A DNA stretch of 40,754 bases, taken from the NCBI GenBank assembly GCA_900545135.1, contig UQXL01000022.1:1-40754 (forward strand), read 5' to 3'. Position numbers and translations under genes: made by a program. This DNA is from an uncultured Eubacteriales bacterium (GTDB lineage Bacteria; Bacillota; Clostridia; Peptostreptococcales; Anaerovoracaceae). The notes under the pieces are model-generated. The model saw only the letters and a list, made by a program, of their open reading frames with translations. It did no database searches and was not told the origin of the DNA. This document shows, piece after piece, positions 1 through 7,360 of this stretch (its first letter is position 1; each line of letters starts with the position of its first letter).

Positions 1-110
1 ATCTTCTGCGGACATTATACCACAAAGCAAGTTTAGCAGAGTGATTCAATAAACGCTTCCTTGCAGCGAAGCTGAACGATATGATTATTGCGTTTATTAT
101 ACCACTTTGC
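1..110. repeat. Dispersed hairpin repeat, copy A (cut by window edge)
   Basis: This non-coding stretch matches 940-1040 closely. Shared blocks include TGCGGACATTATACCACAAA and a GTGATTCAAT block. It contains a nested stem: outer arms AATAAACGC (48-56) and GCGTTTATT (90-98), inner arms CAGC (64-67) and GCTG (71-74). The 10-mer ATTATACCAC occurs at both sides (14-23 and 96-105). The element may continue left of base 1. No coding function is seen. Confidence 0.75.
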
Positions 111-128
111 TCATAATTTTTCCAGAAA

Positions 129-224
129 AAAAGCTATGATCTCCGCCGTGTCAAAAGCTATGATCTCCGCCGTGTCAAAAGCCATAATCTATGCTGCATC
201 AAAAGCTACAATCTCCGCCGCGTC
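129..224. repeat. 24-bp tandem repeat, four copies
   Basis: Four consecutive 24-bp units begin at 129, 153, 177 and 201. The first two are identical; units 3 and 4 have diverged by a few bases. The core is AAAAGCTATGATCTCCGCC. A short reading frame through it (88-288) gives a low-complexity peptide of repeated KAMISAVS-like units and is probably not a gene. The array lies between the hairpin repeat and the bactofilin promoter. Confidence 0.8.
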
Positions 225-258
225 AAACGATGCTTTCAAGTTATGGGCGACTTGTTTT

Positions 259-289
259 TTGTTAAAAAATGTAAGATTTATGGTATAAT
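259..289 (+). promoter_or_regulatory. Promoter for the bactofilin gene
   Basis: TATAAT at 284-289 is preceded by TGG, giving an extended -10 (TGnTATAAT). A weak -35 candidate TTGTTA lies at 259-264 with a 19-nt spacer. The site is 33 nt upstream of the start codon at 322. Confidence 0.6.
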
Positions 290-321
290 TAAGTCCAGAT
301 AATGGAAAAAACTCAACTAAG

Positions 322-822
322 ATGAAAAGTAATTTTACCCAAGCCCTGAGAGAGCTTACAGGCTTTGACGGTCAATCGGGTCCTCAGGAATCTGCCGAGA
401 AAAACAATTCCGAACTTTTTACAGCAGAAGAGATGTCTTCTCAGAAGACCATTGTTCCGGAAACAGTTACGACAATCAAAGATTTTTCAGAAGCCCCGGC
501 CGACAGTACCCGTATAACCAAAACCATGACTGTCACGGGAGATATCAAAGCTGACGACGATATTTTTGTCGACGGCCAGCTTTTCGGTAATGTGAAAACT
601 AGTGCGACCGTCCATGCTACAGATTTGATAATAGGCGATGTAAGCGCGCAAAACGCGTTTTTCAGCGGTGCGCGGGTCAAAGGCAATGTTACTCTGACCG
701 ACGACTTGATAGCAGGAGATAATTTTACGATCGTCGGCGATGTAAAATGCAGCAATGCCAGTATTTCCGGGAAGATCAAAGGCAACTGCGATATCGAGCA
801 TTCCGCCCAGCCTGTTCGCTGA
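322..822 (+). CDS. Bactofilin (polymer-forming cytoskeletal protein)
   Basis: The 166-aa protein has an N-terminal region of about 65 residues (starting MKSNFTQALREL, then acidic and Ser/Thr-rich) followed by a right-handed beta-helix region of about 95 residues. The repeated signature GDIKADDDIFVDGQLFGNV, then GDV, KGNV, GDV and GKIKGNC every 15-20 residues, is typical of bactofilins (DUF583). Family members self-assemble into nucleotide-free filaments and scaffold cell-wall or morphogenesis factors at the membrane. There is no signal peptide or transmembrane segment. The start ATG has only a weak Shine-Dalgarno (GGAAAAAA about 10 nt upstream). It appears monocistronic, flanked on both sides by repeat DNA, so the partner protein cannot be inferred from neighbours. 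Confidence 0.85.
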   Translation: MKSNFTQALRELTGFDGQSGPQESAEKNNSELFTAEEMSSQKTIVPETVTTIKDFSEAPADSTRITKTMTVTGDIKADDDIFVDGQLFGNVKTSATVHATDLIIGDVSAQNAFFSGARVKGNVTLTDDLIAGDNFTIVGDVKCSNASISGKIKGNCDIEHSAQPVR

Positions 823-870
823 GCTTGTTATTTAAAAGGCAACGCTGAAGAATGCAATCTTAGGTTCATT

Positions 871-1040
871 CTAACGCCCTCCAGTCGGTCAAGCGGCGTT
901 TCAATGGCCGCGCCATCGCGGCGCAGCCGTTATATAATCCTTTGCGGACATTATACCACAAATCAAATTTGGCAAAGTGATTCAATGAACCCTACCTCTC
1001 GGCAGCGCCGAATAATACGATACTGGGTTCATTATACCTC
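871..1040. repeat. Dispersed hairpin repeat, copy B (most complete)
   Basis: This copy shows two modules. Module 2 (871-910) starts TAACGCCCTCCAGTC and forms an AACGCC/GGCGTT hairpin followed by CAATGGCCGC. Module 1 (about 940-1040) carries outer arms AATGAACCC (984-992) and GGGTTCATT (1025-1033) around an inner hairpin CGGC-AGC-GCCG. Both stems differ from copy A by compensating changes. The terminal direct repeat ATTATACC(A/T)C is at 950-959 and 1031-1040. Nothing coding is seen between 823 and 1312. Confidence 0.75.
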
Positions 1041-1131
1041 GCCATAATCTACTTGTCACCATTTTTGTTAAAAAAACATCAATCCACCGAATACTAAATT
1101 ATTGATCTTCACTTTTCTAAATGCCAAGTGT

Positions 1132-1200
1132 TCTGAACGCCAATTCACGGCTCACCAATCCTCTGAACGCCAATTCACTGAGGACCAATCCTCTGAACCT
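1132..1200. repeat. 30-bp tandem repeat, about 2.3 copies
   Basis: Units begin at 1132, 1162 and 1192 (TCTGAACGCCAATTCAC, then ACCAATCC). The third is partial (TCTGAACCT). It occupies the non-coding gap between bactofilin and the panE terminator. No function is recognised. Confidence 0.7.
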
Positions 1201-1294
1201 CCGCTCCATTTGTCAAAGCTTCCAAACTCCCAGTCTCTATGCGAATGCATAAATCACTTACTTTCCTGAGCTTACATGTCGTACCTATAAATGT

Positions 1295-1338
1295 CAGAAA
1301 AAATCAAGCAGCTCATATGAGCTGCTTGATTTTTTCTG
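1295..1338. terminator. Perfectly palindromic bidirectional terminator overlapping the panE stop
   Basis: A 44-bp perfect palindrome is centred on CATATG (1314-1319). The stem AATCAAGCAGCTCA is flanked by A6 on one side and T6 on the other, so it can terminate transcription on either strand. The panE stop codon (TGA, complement of 1313-1315) sits in the apex of the hairpin. Confidence 0.85.
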
Positions 1339-2275
1339 CGGCTTTCCTGTAGTAAGGAACAGCCACGCCGTATTCTTCCGCGAGGCGTATGACCTCAAAG
1401 ACGAGGCCGTCGGCTTCGGAATTTTTGCCATCTTTTATATCTCTCTGCATCGAAGTGGTGGCTCCTGGTGCGAGGCTTTCCATGATTCTGAGATTTGTCT
1501 CCACCAAATCTATTTCAAAAGTTATGCCCATGGCTTTGGCCAGAGCTACGATTTCTCTTATGAGCGACTTGAACATTTCCCGCTGCGGGCCTTCTTTCTG
1601 GAAATCTCCCGCCGCCACGTCAAAATATAGTCCGGCGACGCCTATCGGCGATACATAAGAGAATTTCTGCAGGGCGTCCCTCTCTATATTTTCTGACAGC
1701 ACGCCGTCTATTCCGCTGTCTTTAAGGTCTTTCTCGATCGTTTTTTCAAGCTTATGGAAAGAGTCTGCAGAAGATTCCGGGCAGGATATGGCTTCCACGC
1801 GGCCAGAAGATATTTTTCTTTCCCCGAAAAATATTCGGCATATATCTCCCTCCTGCAGAATGACCCCCGGCTCCTTTATATAGGCGGAAACATATATGCA
1901 GCCGTCCGTAACCAAAAGGTCCGGCAAATCTTTCTGCATACGGCCGCCGGTGCCGTAGACATTCAGTATAGGTATCACGATGGTCTTTTCGTGAGCGATG
2001 CGTTTTATGAACGGTATGGTATCACCCAGGGAATAGCTTTTTACGCACACGAATATTACGTCTGCTTTTTCATTGTATTCTTCCATGGCAGAGGCTTTTA
2101 CGGCTATCGTCTCATGCTTTCCTGAATACGGCCTTTCTATCTTGATTCCCGAGTTTCTAACAGCGTCAAGGTGTTTGCCTCTGGCGATGAGCGTCACGTC
2201 TTTGCCTGCTTTTGCCATGTAAGCGCCTATGACGCCGCCGGTGCCGCCTGCTCCGATTATTGCATATTTAAGCAT
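1313..2275 (-). CDS. panE: 2-dehydropantoate 2-reductase (ketopantoate reductase)
   Basis: The 320-aa protein starts with a Rossmann dinucleotide-binding segment, IGAGGTGGVIGAYMAKAG, followed by VTLIARG, the classic ApbA/PanE N-terminus. The C-terminal half has the family helical domain, including the QKFSYVSPIG segment holding the conserved lysine. PanE reduces ketopantoate to pantoate with NADPH in the cytosolic pathway to pantothenate and CoA. Related short-chain members of this family use other 2-ketoacids, so substrate is inferred. The start is supported by TAGGAG upstream of ATG. It is monocistronic; panB, panC and panD are not nearby. Its stop codon lies inside the terminator hairpin. 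Confidence 0.8.
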   Translation of the reverse strand: MLKYAIIGAGGTGGVIGAYMAKAGKDVTLIARGKHLDAVRNSGIKIERPYSGKHETIAVKASAMEEYNEKADVIFVCVKSYSLGDTIPFIKRIAHEKTIVIPILNVYGTGGRMQKDLPDLLVTDGCIYVSAYIKEPGVILQEGDICRIFFGERKISSGRVEAISCPESSADSFHKLEKTIEKDLKDSGIDGVLSENIERDALQKFSYVSPIGVAGLYFDVAAGDFQKEGPQREMFKSLIREIVALAKAMGITFEIDLVETNLRIMESLAPGATTSMQRDIKDGKNSEADGLVFEVIRLAEEYGVAVPYYRKAAEKIKQLI

Positions 2276-2380
2276 TTTGTCTCCTAACGTTTGTGTGTCT
2301 GTGGTTAATTTCGCCTACGGTTAATTTTTATGCGTTTTTTCACCGCAGCCTGTTGTCACATAGAGAAATTTTACCACAGT

Positions 2381-2441
2381 ATCCGGAGAGGCTCAAGGAC
2401 GATTTCATCCGGCGCGGCTATACAAAATTCATCCGGAGAGG
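2381..2441. repeat. Direct duplications spanning the 3' end of the histidine kinase gene
   Basis: ATCCGGAGAGG occurs at 2381-2391 and at 2431-2441, where it encodes the last codons of the kinase. A third related copy, TTCATCCGGCG, begins near 2404. Copies lie roughly 25 bp apart. On the minus strand the CCGGATGA motif, containing the stop codon, recurs downstream of the real stop. Confidence 0.55.
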
Positions 2442-3340
2442 TCATCTTTGGGGTTTTCAGGGAAACAGACCGTTATCATCAGCATGTCGTCAGCGTACTG
2501 CGCTTTTATGCTGCCGCCCATTCTTTCAGTCAGTATCTTGGCTATCGAGAGGCCTAGGCCGGTGGAATTTCTTCCTGTTTCCACCGTGTAAAACCTGTCA
2601 AAAAGCCTGGCGGCGACTACAGCGTCGAGCCCTTTAGCTGTGTTGGCAAAGGTGACTGTTCCGTCGTTTCCCATCCATACCTGCAGATCGCCGTCGCTGT
2701 ATTTTATGGCATTGTTTATTATGTTGCCGAATATCCTGCCTACTGCTTTCGAGTCCAGAGTTCTTTCCACTTTTTCACCGGCAAGTGAAACTTCCATCTC
2801 TATATTATTCTGCTTTATAGCTCCGTAAAAGGATACGAGGCTTTCCTCCAGTAGTCTGCCCAGATCCACATGCTCTTTCTGCATTTCTTCCATCTGCGCT
2901 GCTATGGAATACTTGAACAGCTCTTCTGTCAGAGATTTGAGCATTTCTATCCTTTCGCCGATCCTTTCAAGGTATCTGCTGACGGATTCTGATTTTTCTT
3001 CATTTTCCATCAGTTCCATGTACCCGCATATAGCAGTCAGCGGAGTTCTCAGATCGTGGGATATGTTGGTCACGGCGGTTTTAAGCTCCGTATCTCCCCT
3101 CTGGAATCTCTGCCTTTCTTCCCTCAGTTTCCGCAGCTGTACGTTTATGTCTTCTGCCAGCTTGCGCATCGTTTTATCACTATGGGATATGCTTATGAGA
3201 GTATTGGTTTCGGTCTTGAGTTTTTCGGCAAACTGACTCTGTATTTCCTCTGCCGTTTTTTTTAGCATAAACAGCTTAAATAAAAGGATGAATATTATGC
3301 AAAGCAATATGCCTGTCAAGACCCATAACCAGTTTCCCAT
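2429..3340 (-). CDS. Sensor histidine kinase of the RR-ABC-HK operon
   Basis: The 303-aa membrane kinase has one N-terminal transmembrane helix (about residues 4-26), a short cytoplasmic linker, a HisKA domain with NISHDLRTPLTAICGYMEL (phospho-acceptor His95), and a HATPase domain with an N box (NIINNAIKYSDG) and G2 box (STGLGLSIAKIL). There is no extracellular sensor domain, so it probably senses at the membrane or through the neighbouring ABC transporter, as in other intramembrane-sensing kinases next to peptide-antibiotic transporters. GAGGAG precedes the ATG; the gap to the permease stop is 10 nt. It is the last gene of a four-gene set with the response regulator at 5225-5944. The inducing signal is unknown. 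Confidence 0.85.
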   Translation of the reverse strand: MGNWLWVLTGILLCIIFILLFKLFMLKKTAEEIQSQFAEKLKTETNTLISISHSDKTMRKLAEDINVQLRKLREERQRFQRGDTELKTAVTNISHDLRTPLTAICGYMELMENEEKSESVSRYLERIGERIEMLKSLTEELFKYSIAAQMEEMQKEHVDLGRLLEESLVSFYGAIKQNNIEMEVSLAGEKVERTLDSKAVGRIFGNIINNAIKYSDGDLQVWMGNDGTVTFANTAKGLDAVVAARLFDRFYTVETGRNSTGLGLSIAKILTERMGGSIKAQYADDMLMITVCFPENPKDDLSG

Positions 3341-3350
3341 AAAGACTCCT

Positions 3351-4202
3351 CTATTTCAAATTCTTCCTTCTGAAAATATATAATCCCGCTCCCGTAGTCA
3401 TTACGATGAGAGTCGCCGAATATGCGGTCAGCAGCCATGGTTTCTCAGCTTTCATCGTTCCTATCTGCTGCTGTTGGTCTCCTGGCAGAAAATCATGAAG
3501 AAACTCGTAGATTTCCCTCTTTGTTCCTTCGAGATAATTAGGATTTTTTTCCGATGGTTGTTCCACTACCTGTCCTTTATCATCCGTATACGTATATCCA
3601 GAATAAAATTCAGGAGCCTCGAGTTTGTTCTCTATGATCTGTCCGGCAAACATCGACACAAAAGCAAACAGTATGCATGAAACTGCTATGGCGGCTTTGT
3701 TCTGGCTTATCGCGGAAATAAGCGTGAATATCGACGCGAATGAAACGGCTGTCATCAGGCCGGCTATGCTCAGCAGCAGTATCTGTTTGATCTCACTATG
3801 AAAGCCTCCCAGCAGCGGATAGCCTACTGCCAGATAAACAGCTATGAACACTATGCACATCATCAGGCTGGCGCTGGCGCATGTTATCAGGTTAGCCAGA
3901 TAGACGGAAGTCCTCTTATGGCCCACTACGATTTTGTTGCGCACCGTGCCGTCGCTGTACTCAGTTCCGAGAAACATACCGCAGAATACTGAAGCTACCA
4001 GGCCGATGAACATGACAAAAATGAAATACTGCTGGTCGAGCACAGTTTCATATTCAGTACCTCTCTGCTGGTTGAGTTCAGCTATCTGATGAGCCTGGGA
4101 GATAGGCAATGTCACGGCGAGGAAAATCATAAAGCCCAGACATAGATAAAAAAGCTTATTTTTTCTAAGCCTGGTAAAGTTGGCGGCAAGCAGCCTACTC
4201 AT
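3351..4202 (-). CDS. ABC-2 type transporter permease
   Basis: This is a 283-aa polytopic membrane protein. There is an early hydrophobic segment (LFYLCLGFMIFLAVTL), a large loop after it, helices around FIFVMFIGLVASVFCGMFLG, then a cluster of central helices and a last helix near the C-terminus, the pattern of BcrB/ABC-2 permeases. The motif GTEYSDGTVRNKIVVG after the second helix is typical of ABC-2 permeases paired with BcrA-like ATPases. I chose ATG at 4202, preceded by AGGAGG with an 8-nt spacer, over an in-frame GTG at 4211 that overlaps that site. Its start overlaps the stop of the ATPase gene by 8 nt, implying translational coupling. The likely role is export or removal of a peptide antibiotic or similar amphiphile; substrate is unknown. 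Confidence 0.8.
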   Translation of the reverse strand: MSRLLAANFTRLRKNKLFYLCLGFMIFLAVTLPISQAHQIAELNQQRGTEYETVLDQQYFIFVMFIGLVASVFCGMFLGTEYSDGTVRNKIVVGHKRTSVYLANLITCASASLMMCIVFIAVYLAVGYPLLGGFHSEIKQILLLSIAGLMTAVSFASIFTLISAISQNKAAIAVSCILFAFVSMFAGQIIENKLEAPEFYSGYTYTDDKGQVVEQPSEKNPNYLEGTKREIYEFLHDFLPGDQQQQIGTMKAEKPWLLTAYSATLIVMTTGAGLYIFRRKNLK

Positions 4203-5109
4203 GCTCCTCACCTCCTACCAAGCTGATGAAATAGCTTTCAAGGCTCTCATCTTTTTCTGAGGCAGAAATCACCTGGCAGCCCCTTTCTGCCAGTTCCGTT
4301 ACCAGTTTAGTCATGCTCATATTGCAGAAGATGTCAGCTTTCGTCTGGGAAACGACATTATATTCGACCTGCATTTCATCTAAGGCCACGGAAAGAGAGT
4401 TGATGTTATCCACTTCAGCCCTAAGACATTTGCGGCACGCCGCTTCCAGCTCTTCGGCGCTTATCTCCTTTACCATGCGTCCGCCGTCGATGAATCCATA
4501 GTGGGTGGCAAGCTTTGAAAGCTCGTCAAGGATATGGCTTGAAATTATGACGGTTATCATTCTTTCCCGGTTGAGCTTGAGTATCAGTTCCCGCATTTCT
4601 ATGATTCCCTGAGGGTCCAGCCCGTTCACAGGTTCGTCCAGAATCAGGAGATCCGGATCGCCGCAGAGAGCTATCGCTATGCCAAGCCGCTGTTTCATGC
4701 CCAGCGAAAAATTCTTGGCTTTCTTTTTTCCCGTGTTTTCAAGACCCACCAGCCGCAGTACCTCCTTGACACCGTCAAATGACGGCATGCCCAGTATCAT
4801 ATACTGCTCTCTGATGTTTTCTTCCGCGGTCAAATCTCCGTATATCGAGGGAGTCTCTACCACTGCGCCCATTCTCCTGCGGGCTTTGTTGATCCCTCTC
4901 TCATCGTTATATACGCCGTAAAGTATATATTCTCCCGACGTAGGTTCCTGAAGTCCGGATATTAGCCTTATCAGCGTTGTTTTACCAGCTCCGTTCCTGC
5001 CGACAAGGCCGTAGATGGATCCTTTCGGAACGCTCAGGGAAAGTCCGTTCAGAGCCTTGAAATGTCTGTAGTTCTTGCAAAGGCCATGAGCGGTAAGTAC
5101 ATATTCCAT
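4195..5109 (-). CDS. ABC transporter ATP-binding protein (BcrA-like)
   Basis: The 304-aa ATPase has Walker A GRNGAGKTT, signature FSLGMKQRLGIA and Walker B DLLILDEPVNGLDPQG, followed by a C-terminal extension of about 90 residues as in the BcrA/lantibiotic-export subfamily. It should energise the permease encoded immediately downstream. AAGGAGG sits before the ATG. The 115-nt gap upstream, between the response regulator stop and this start, holds four phased GTAAAG repeats and a lone TAGAAT -10-like box, so the transporter genes probably have their own regulator-dependent promoter in addition to read-through from the regulator gene. Confidence 0.88.
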   Translation of the reverse strand: MEYVLTAHGLCKNYRHFKALNGLSLSVPKGSIYGLVGRNGAGKTTLIRLISGLQEPTSGEYILYGVYNDERGINKARRRMGAVVETPSIYGDLTAEENIREQYMILGMPSFDGVKEVLRLVGLENTGKKKAKNFSLGMKQRLGIAIALCGDPDLLILDEPVNGLDPQGIIEMRELILKLNRERMITVIISSHILDELSKLATHYGFIDGGRMVKEISAEELEAACRKCLRAEVDNINSLSVALDEMQVEYNVVSQTKADIFCNMSMTKLVTELAERGCQVISASEKDESLESYFISLVGGEEHE

Positions 5110-5165
5110 AAAAATACCTCCTTTTTGTCTTACGGCGGCGATATCCCCGCCTTATTCATGGCCTG

Positions 5166-5222
5166 ATTCTAGCAGACAAGTGTAAAGAAAGCGGTAAAGA
5201 AAAAAGTAAAGAAAGGGTAAAG
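5166..5222 (-). promoter_or_regulatory. Candidate response-regulator operator: four phased GTAAAG repeats
   Basis: GTAAAG occurs at 5182, 5194, 5206 and 5217 (plus-strand starts), spacing 12, 12 and 11 bp, about one helical turn each. On the transcribed strand this reads CTTTAC repeats ending 10 nt upstream of TAGAAT (5171-5166) with no recognisable -35 box. Tandem half sites every 11 bp over a missing -35 are the usual layout for OmpR/PhoB-type activators. The position between the regulator and transporter genes supports this; binding itself is inference. Confidence 0.55.
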
Positions 5223-5224
5223 AT

Positions 5225-5944
5225 TTAAAATCCTGCCATCTTGAAGCCGATGCCCCAGACCGCTTCGATGTAATCTTTTCCCGATACGTCTCTAAGCTTT
5301 CTGCGCAGATTGCTCACATGAATTTTCAGCGAGCTCTCCGTGCAGTCCGGCGTATCTTCGCTTATTCTGTCCAATATCACGGATTTGGCGATAGCTTGCG
5401 TGGGATTTTTCATCAGTAGTTTCAGTATCGCATACTCGGTCTTTGTAAGTTTTACGGCTTTTGTTCCGACAAAAGCTTGCCTTGCCTGCGGGTCGAGAGT
5501 CAAATCGCCTAAACGCAATAAGCTATTTTTTCCGGTGATTTCAATACCGTTAAGGCCGCCATTGGCGTCGCTTCCTCCGGCGGATTTCCCCGCTTTGTCC
5601 AGCCTGATATGCACCTCTATTCTGGCAATGAGTTCTCTCACGTTGAACGGCTTCGTGACGTAATCCACAGCGCCGCCCGTGAGCAAATTCACTTTGTCGT
5701 CTATGCCTACTTTGGCGCTCATGACTATCACAGGGATATTCTTTATCCTTGGGAGCACTTCTTCACCGGTAAGTCCCGGCATCATCAGGTCAAGCAAGAT
5801 GAGATCGGGTCTTTTGCTTTCGAGAAGATAAAGGGCTTCTGTTCCGGAATAGGCGCGTATTACATTATAGCATTCCTTTCTCAGAGCTTCCTCCAGCATA
5901 TCGCCTATATGAATGTCGTCGTCTATTATGGCTATGGTCTGCAT
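5225..5944 (-). CDS. OmpR/PhoB-family response regulator
   Basis: The 239-aa protein has an N-terminal receiver domain with acidic pocket DDD (8-10), phospho-acceptor Asp52 in LILLDLMMPG, the Ser of VIVMSAK and the Lys of DYVTKPFN. A linker of about 25 residues follows, then a C-terminal winged helix (TKTEYAILKLLMKNP, then SSLKIHVSNLRRKL and VWGIGFKM). It is the partner of the kinase at 2429-3340 and probably activates the ABC transporter genes between them. AAGGAG precedes the ATG. It begins 10 nt after the stop of the PP-loop ATPase gene, so those two may be cotranscribed. The linker is slightly long and Gly/Ser-rich (AGGSDANGGLNG). Confidence 0.9.
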   Translation of the reverse strand: MQTIAIIDDDIHIGDMLEEALRKECYNVIRAYSGTEALYLLESKRPDLILLDLMMPGLTGEEVLPRIKNIPVIVMSAKVGIDDKVNLLTGGAVDYVTKPFNVRELIARIEVHIRLDKAGKSAGGSDANGGLNGIEITGKNSLLRLGDLTLDPQARQAFVGTKAVKLTKTEYAILKLLMKNPTQAIAKSVILDRISEDTPDCTESSLKIHVSNLRRKLRDVSGKDYIEAVWGIGFKMAGF

Positions 5945-5954
5945 ATATTCTCCT

Positions 5955-6641
5955 TCAGTGAATTTCGAGATAGCTGTAACTGCTTTTTCTGCCGGTTTTA
6001 TCGTCTGTATAATCTATATGATGTCTGCCTTTTGCGGAAAACTGCACGGGCTGTGTAAAGATGGGGCCGTCATAGACGAAAGAGTGGTATTCTCCGTTTT
6101 CTCCGCACAAATCAGCTCCGGCCGGCATGCTCTTTACAAAATCCTTGTCGATGACGCGTCCCAAAAAGCTTTCATCAAGGACGGAACGATCTATACTCGT
6201 GACGACCGCTTTGAAGCCCTCGCCGATGAACTCTTCCATTATCTGTTCCGGACTCATATTCCACAGCGGAAATTCGGCCCTGATATCTGTACCCGCAAAT
6301 TTTTTCTCCCTCATGCGGCGTATTTCTTCCAGATAAATGTCTCCGAACAAGGCTGTATCTATGCCGCGTGCTTTCAATTCACCGATATAGGCTTCCATCT
6401 TCGCCTGATATTGATTTTCTGTTTCTCCGGCGTCCATCTTCATTAAAAATAAAGGTATGCCTATGGAGCGGGCCTGCCGTCCGACCAGTCCCGAGCTTAC
6501 ATTATGCATGGAAACGCGGTCTTCACTGCCGTCTATCACCGTTAGCATACTGTGTATGTTATATTCTCCAGAAAGCATGGCCTTATGCAGAGCCAGCGCC
6601 GAATCCTTGCCGCTGCTCCAGTTGAAATACGCTTGCTTCAT
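5955..6641 (-). CDS. PP-loop ATPase, Dph6/diphthine-ammonia-ligase-like
   Basis: The 228-aa protein begins MKQAYFNWSSGKDSALALHK; SGKDS is the PP-loop pyrophosphatase motif of the adenine-nucleotide alpha-hydrolase superfamily. GDIYLEEIRRMRE, and LDESFLGRVID further on, match the Dph6-type family, which in eukaryotes amidates diphthine. Bacteria lack diphthamide, so the substrate here is unknown. AGGAG lies just upstream of the ATG. It is followed closely by the response regulator gene, with no obvious functional link. Confidence 0.75.
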   Translation of the reverse strand: MKQAYFNWSSGKDSALALHKAMLSGEYNIHSMLTVIDGSEDRVSMHNVSSGLVGRQARSIGIPLFLMKMDAGETENQYQAKMEAYIGELKARGIDTALFGDIYLEEIRRMREKKFAGTDIRAEFPLWNMSPEQIMEEFIGEGFKAVVTSIDRSVLDESFLGRVIDKDFVKSMPAGADLCGENGEYHSFVYDGPIFTQPVQFSAKGRHHIDYTDDKTGRKSSYSYLEIH

Positions 6642-6716
6642 TTTTTCTCCTTATGATTTTTGTGCTGCTTGGCTGCAGCTCCGTCCAAACTGCTGACAAC
6701 TGCGCGGAAAAGCAAG

Positions 6717-6932
6717 TCAGCGCAATACAGAATTGCTGATTATATAGAATTCTTCCTGACTGGCTTGGCGCTGCTTTTCCATCTTTTCAAAACGTTCGTC
6801 GTATGCTTCCGCCTCTTTTTCGTCTATTTCAAAGGCCTTACTCTGATGGTCTTTAGCTATGGCCAGAGGTCCGAAAGTGAGAATCTCCTTTTCTTTTCCC
6901 TCTTCATCCGTCAGCTTCGCTCTGGTGTACAT
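6717..6932 (-). CDS. Small hypothetical protein
   Basis: This 71-aa, highly charged, probably helical protein (EKEAEAYDERFEKMEKQRQ) has no recognised domain. AAGGGG lies 11 nt upstream of the ATG. The frame stays open for about 12 codons above that ATG, up to a TAG. It is in the same frame as the TIR gene upstream but separated by the intervening fragment at 6974-7360. It could be a genuine small gene, possibly a partner of the TIR protein, or a remnant. Confidence 0.4.
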   Translation of the reverse strand: MYTRAKLTDEEGKEKEILTFGPLAIAKDHQSKAFEIDEKEAEAYDERFEKMEKQRQASQEEFYIISNSVLR

Positions 6933-6973
6933 GATGCCGCCGGCCCCTTGGTTCTCAAACCGTCGGCGCTAAA

Positions 6974-7360
6974 TCACATATAAAGCATATCTGCGCGTAT
7001 GCCGTCGTTGTCCTGCTTATGCAGCTCCCTTATCGCCTGGTGAAAGTCTCCGTCATATATTATATTGTAATTCATTATCGAGTTGATGAAGTCGTCCTTT
7101 TCTTCCTGCGTCATGAATCTCTTCATCACGTACATTCTCGCTTTCTGCTTCGGAGTTCCGTATTTTTCATTGAGATCAAGCATCATCTCCATCAGTTTTT
7201 CTCTCGCCTGCTGGACGCTGTGAGCCAGCTCTTCTGTATAGTCGCTGGCTTTGAGATTGTTGGGATTATATTCTCTTTTCGCGGAAAGCCTGTAAACATC
7301 ATCGGCGCAGAGTCCTGACGCTGATGCACTCCATGTGATGTCTGTATTTTTCATCTTCAT
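6974..7360 (-). pseudogene. Out-of-frame 3' portion of the TIR gene
   Basis: This frame encodes a coherent sequence with a helical middle (EELAHSVQQAREKLMEMM) and then YVMKRFMTQEEKDDFINS, ending LYM. Its first ATG (7360) has no Shine-Dalgarno and lies inside the TIR reading frame, which overlaps it by 62 nt in another register. The simplest reading is that the two are one gene of about 323 codons with a 1-nt frame disruption between about 7299 and 7360. A separate, coupled gene or a programmed +1 shift is possible. No family is recognised. Confidence 0.55.

Noticed and set aside
88..288. A 66-codon reading frame on the plus strand before the bactofilin gene.
   Set aside because: It is a translation of a 24-bp tandem repeat, has no ribosome binding site and covers the bactofilin promoter.
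2429..5944. A BceAB-type bacitracin module.
   Set aside because: The permease has far too few residues for a 10-helix BceB protein; the set fits BcrAB-type ABC-2 transporters better.
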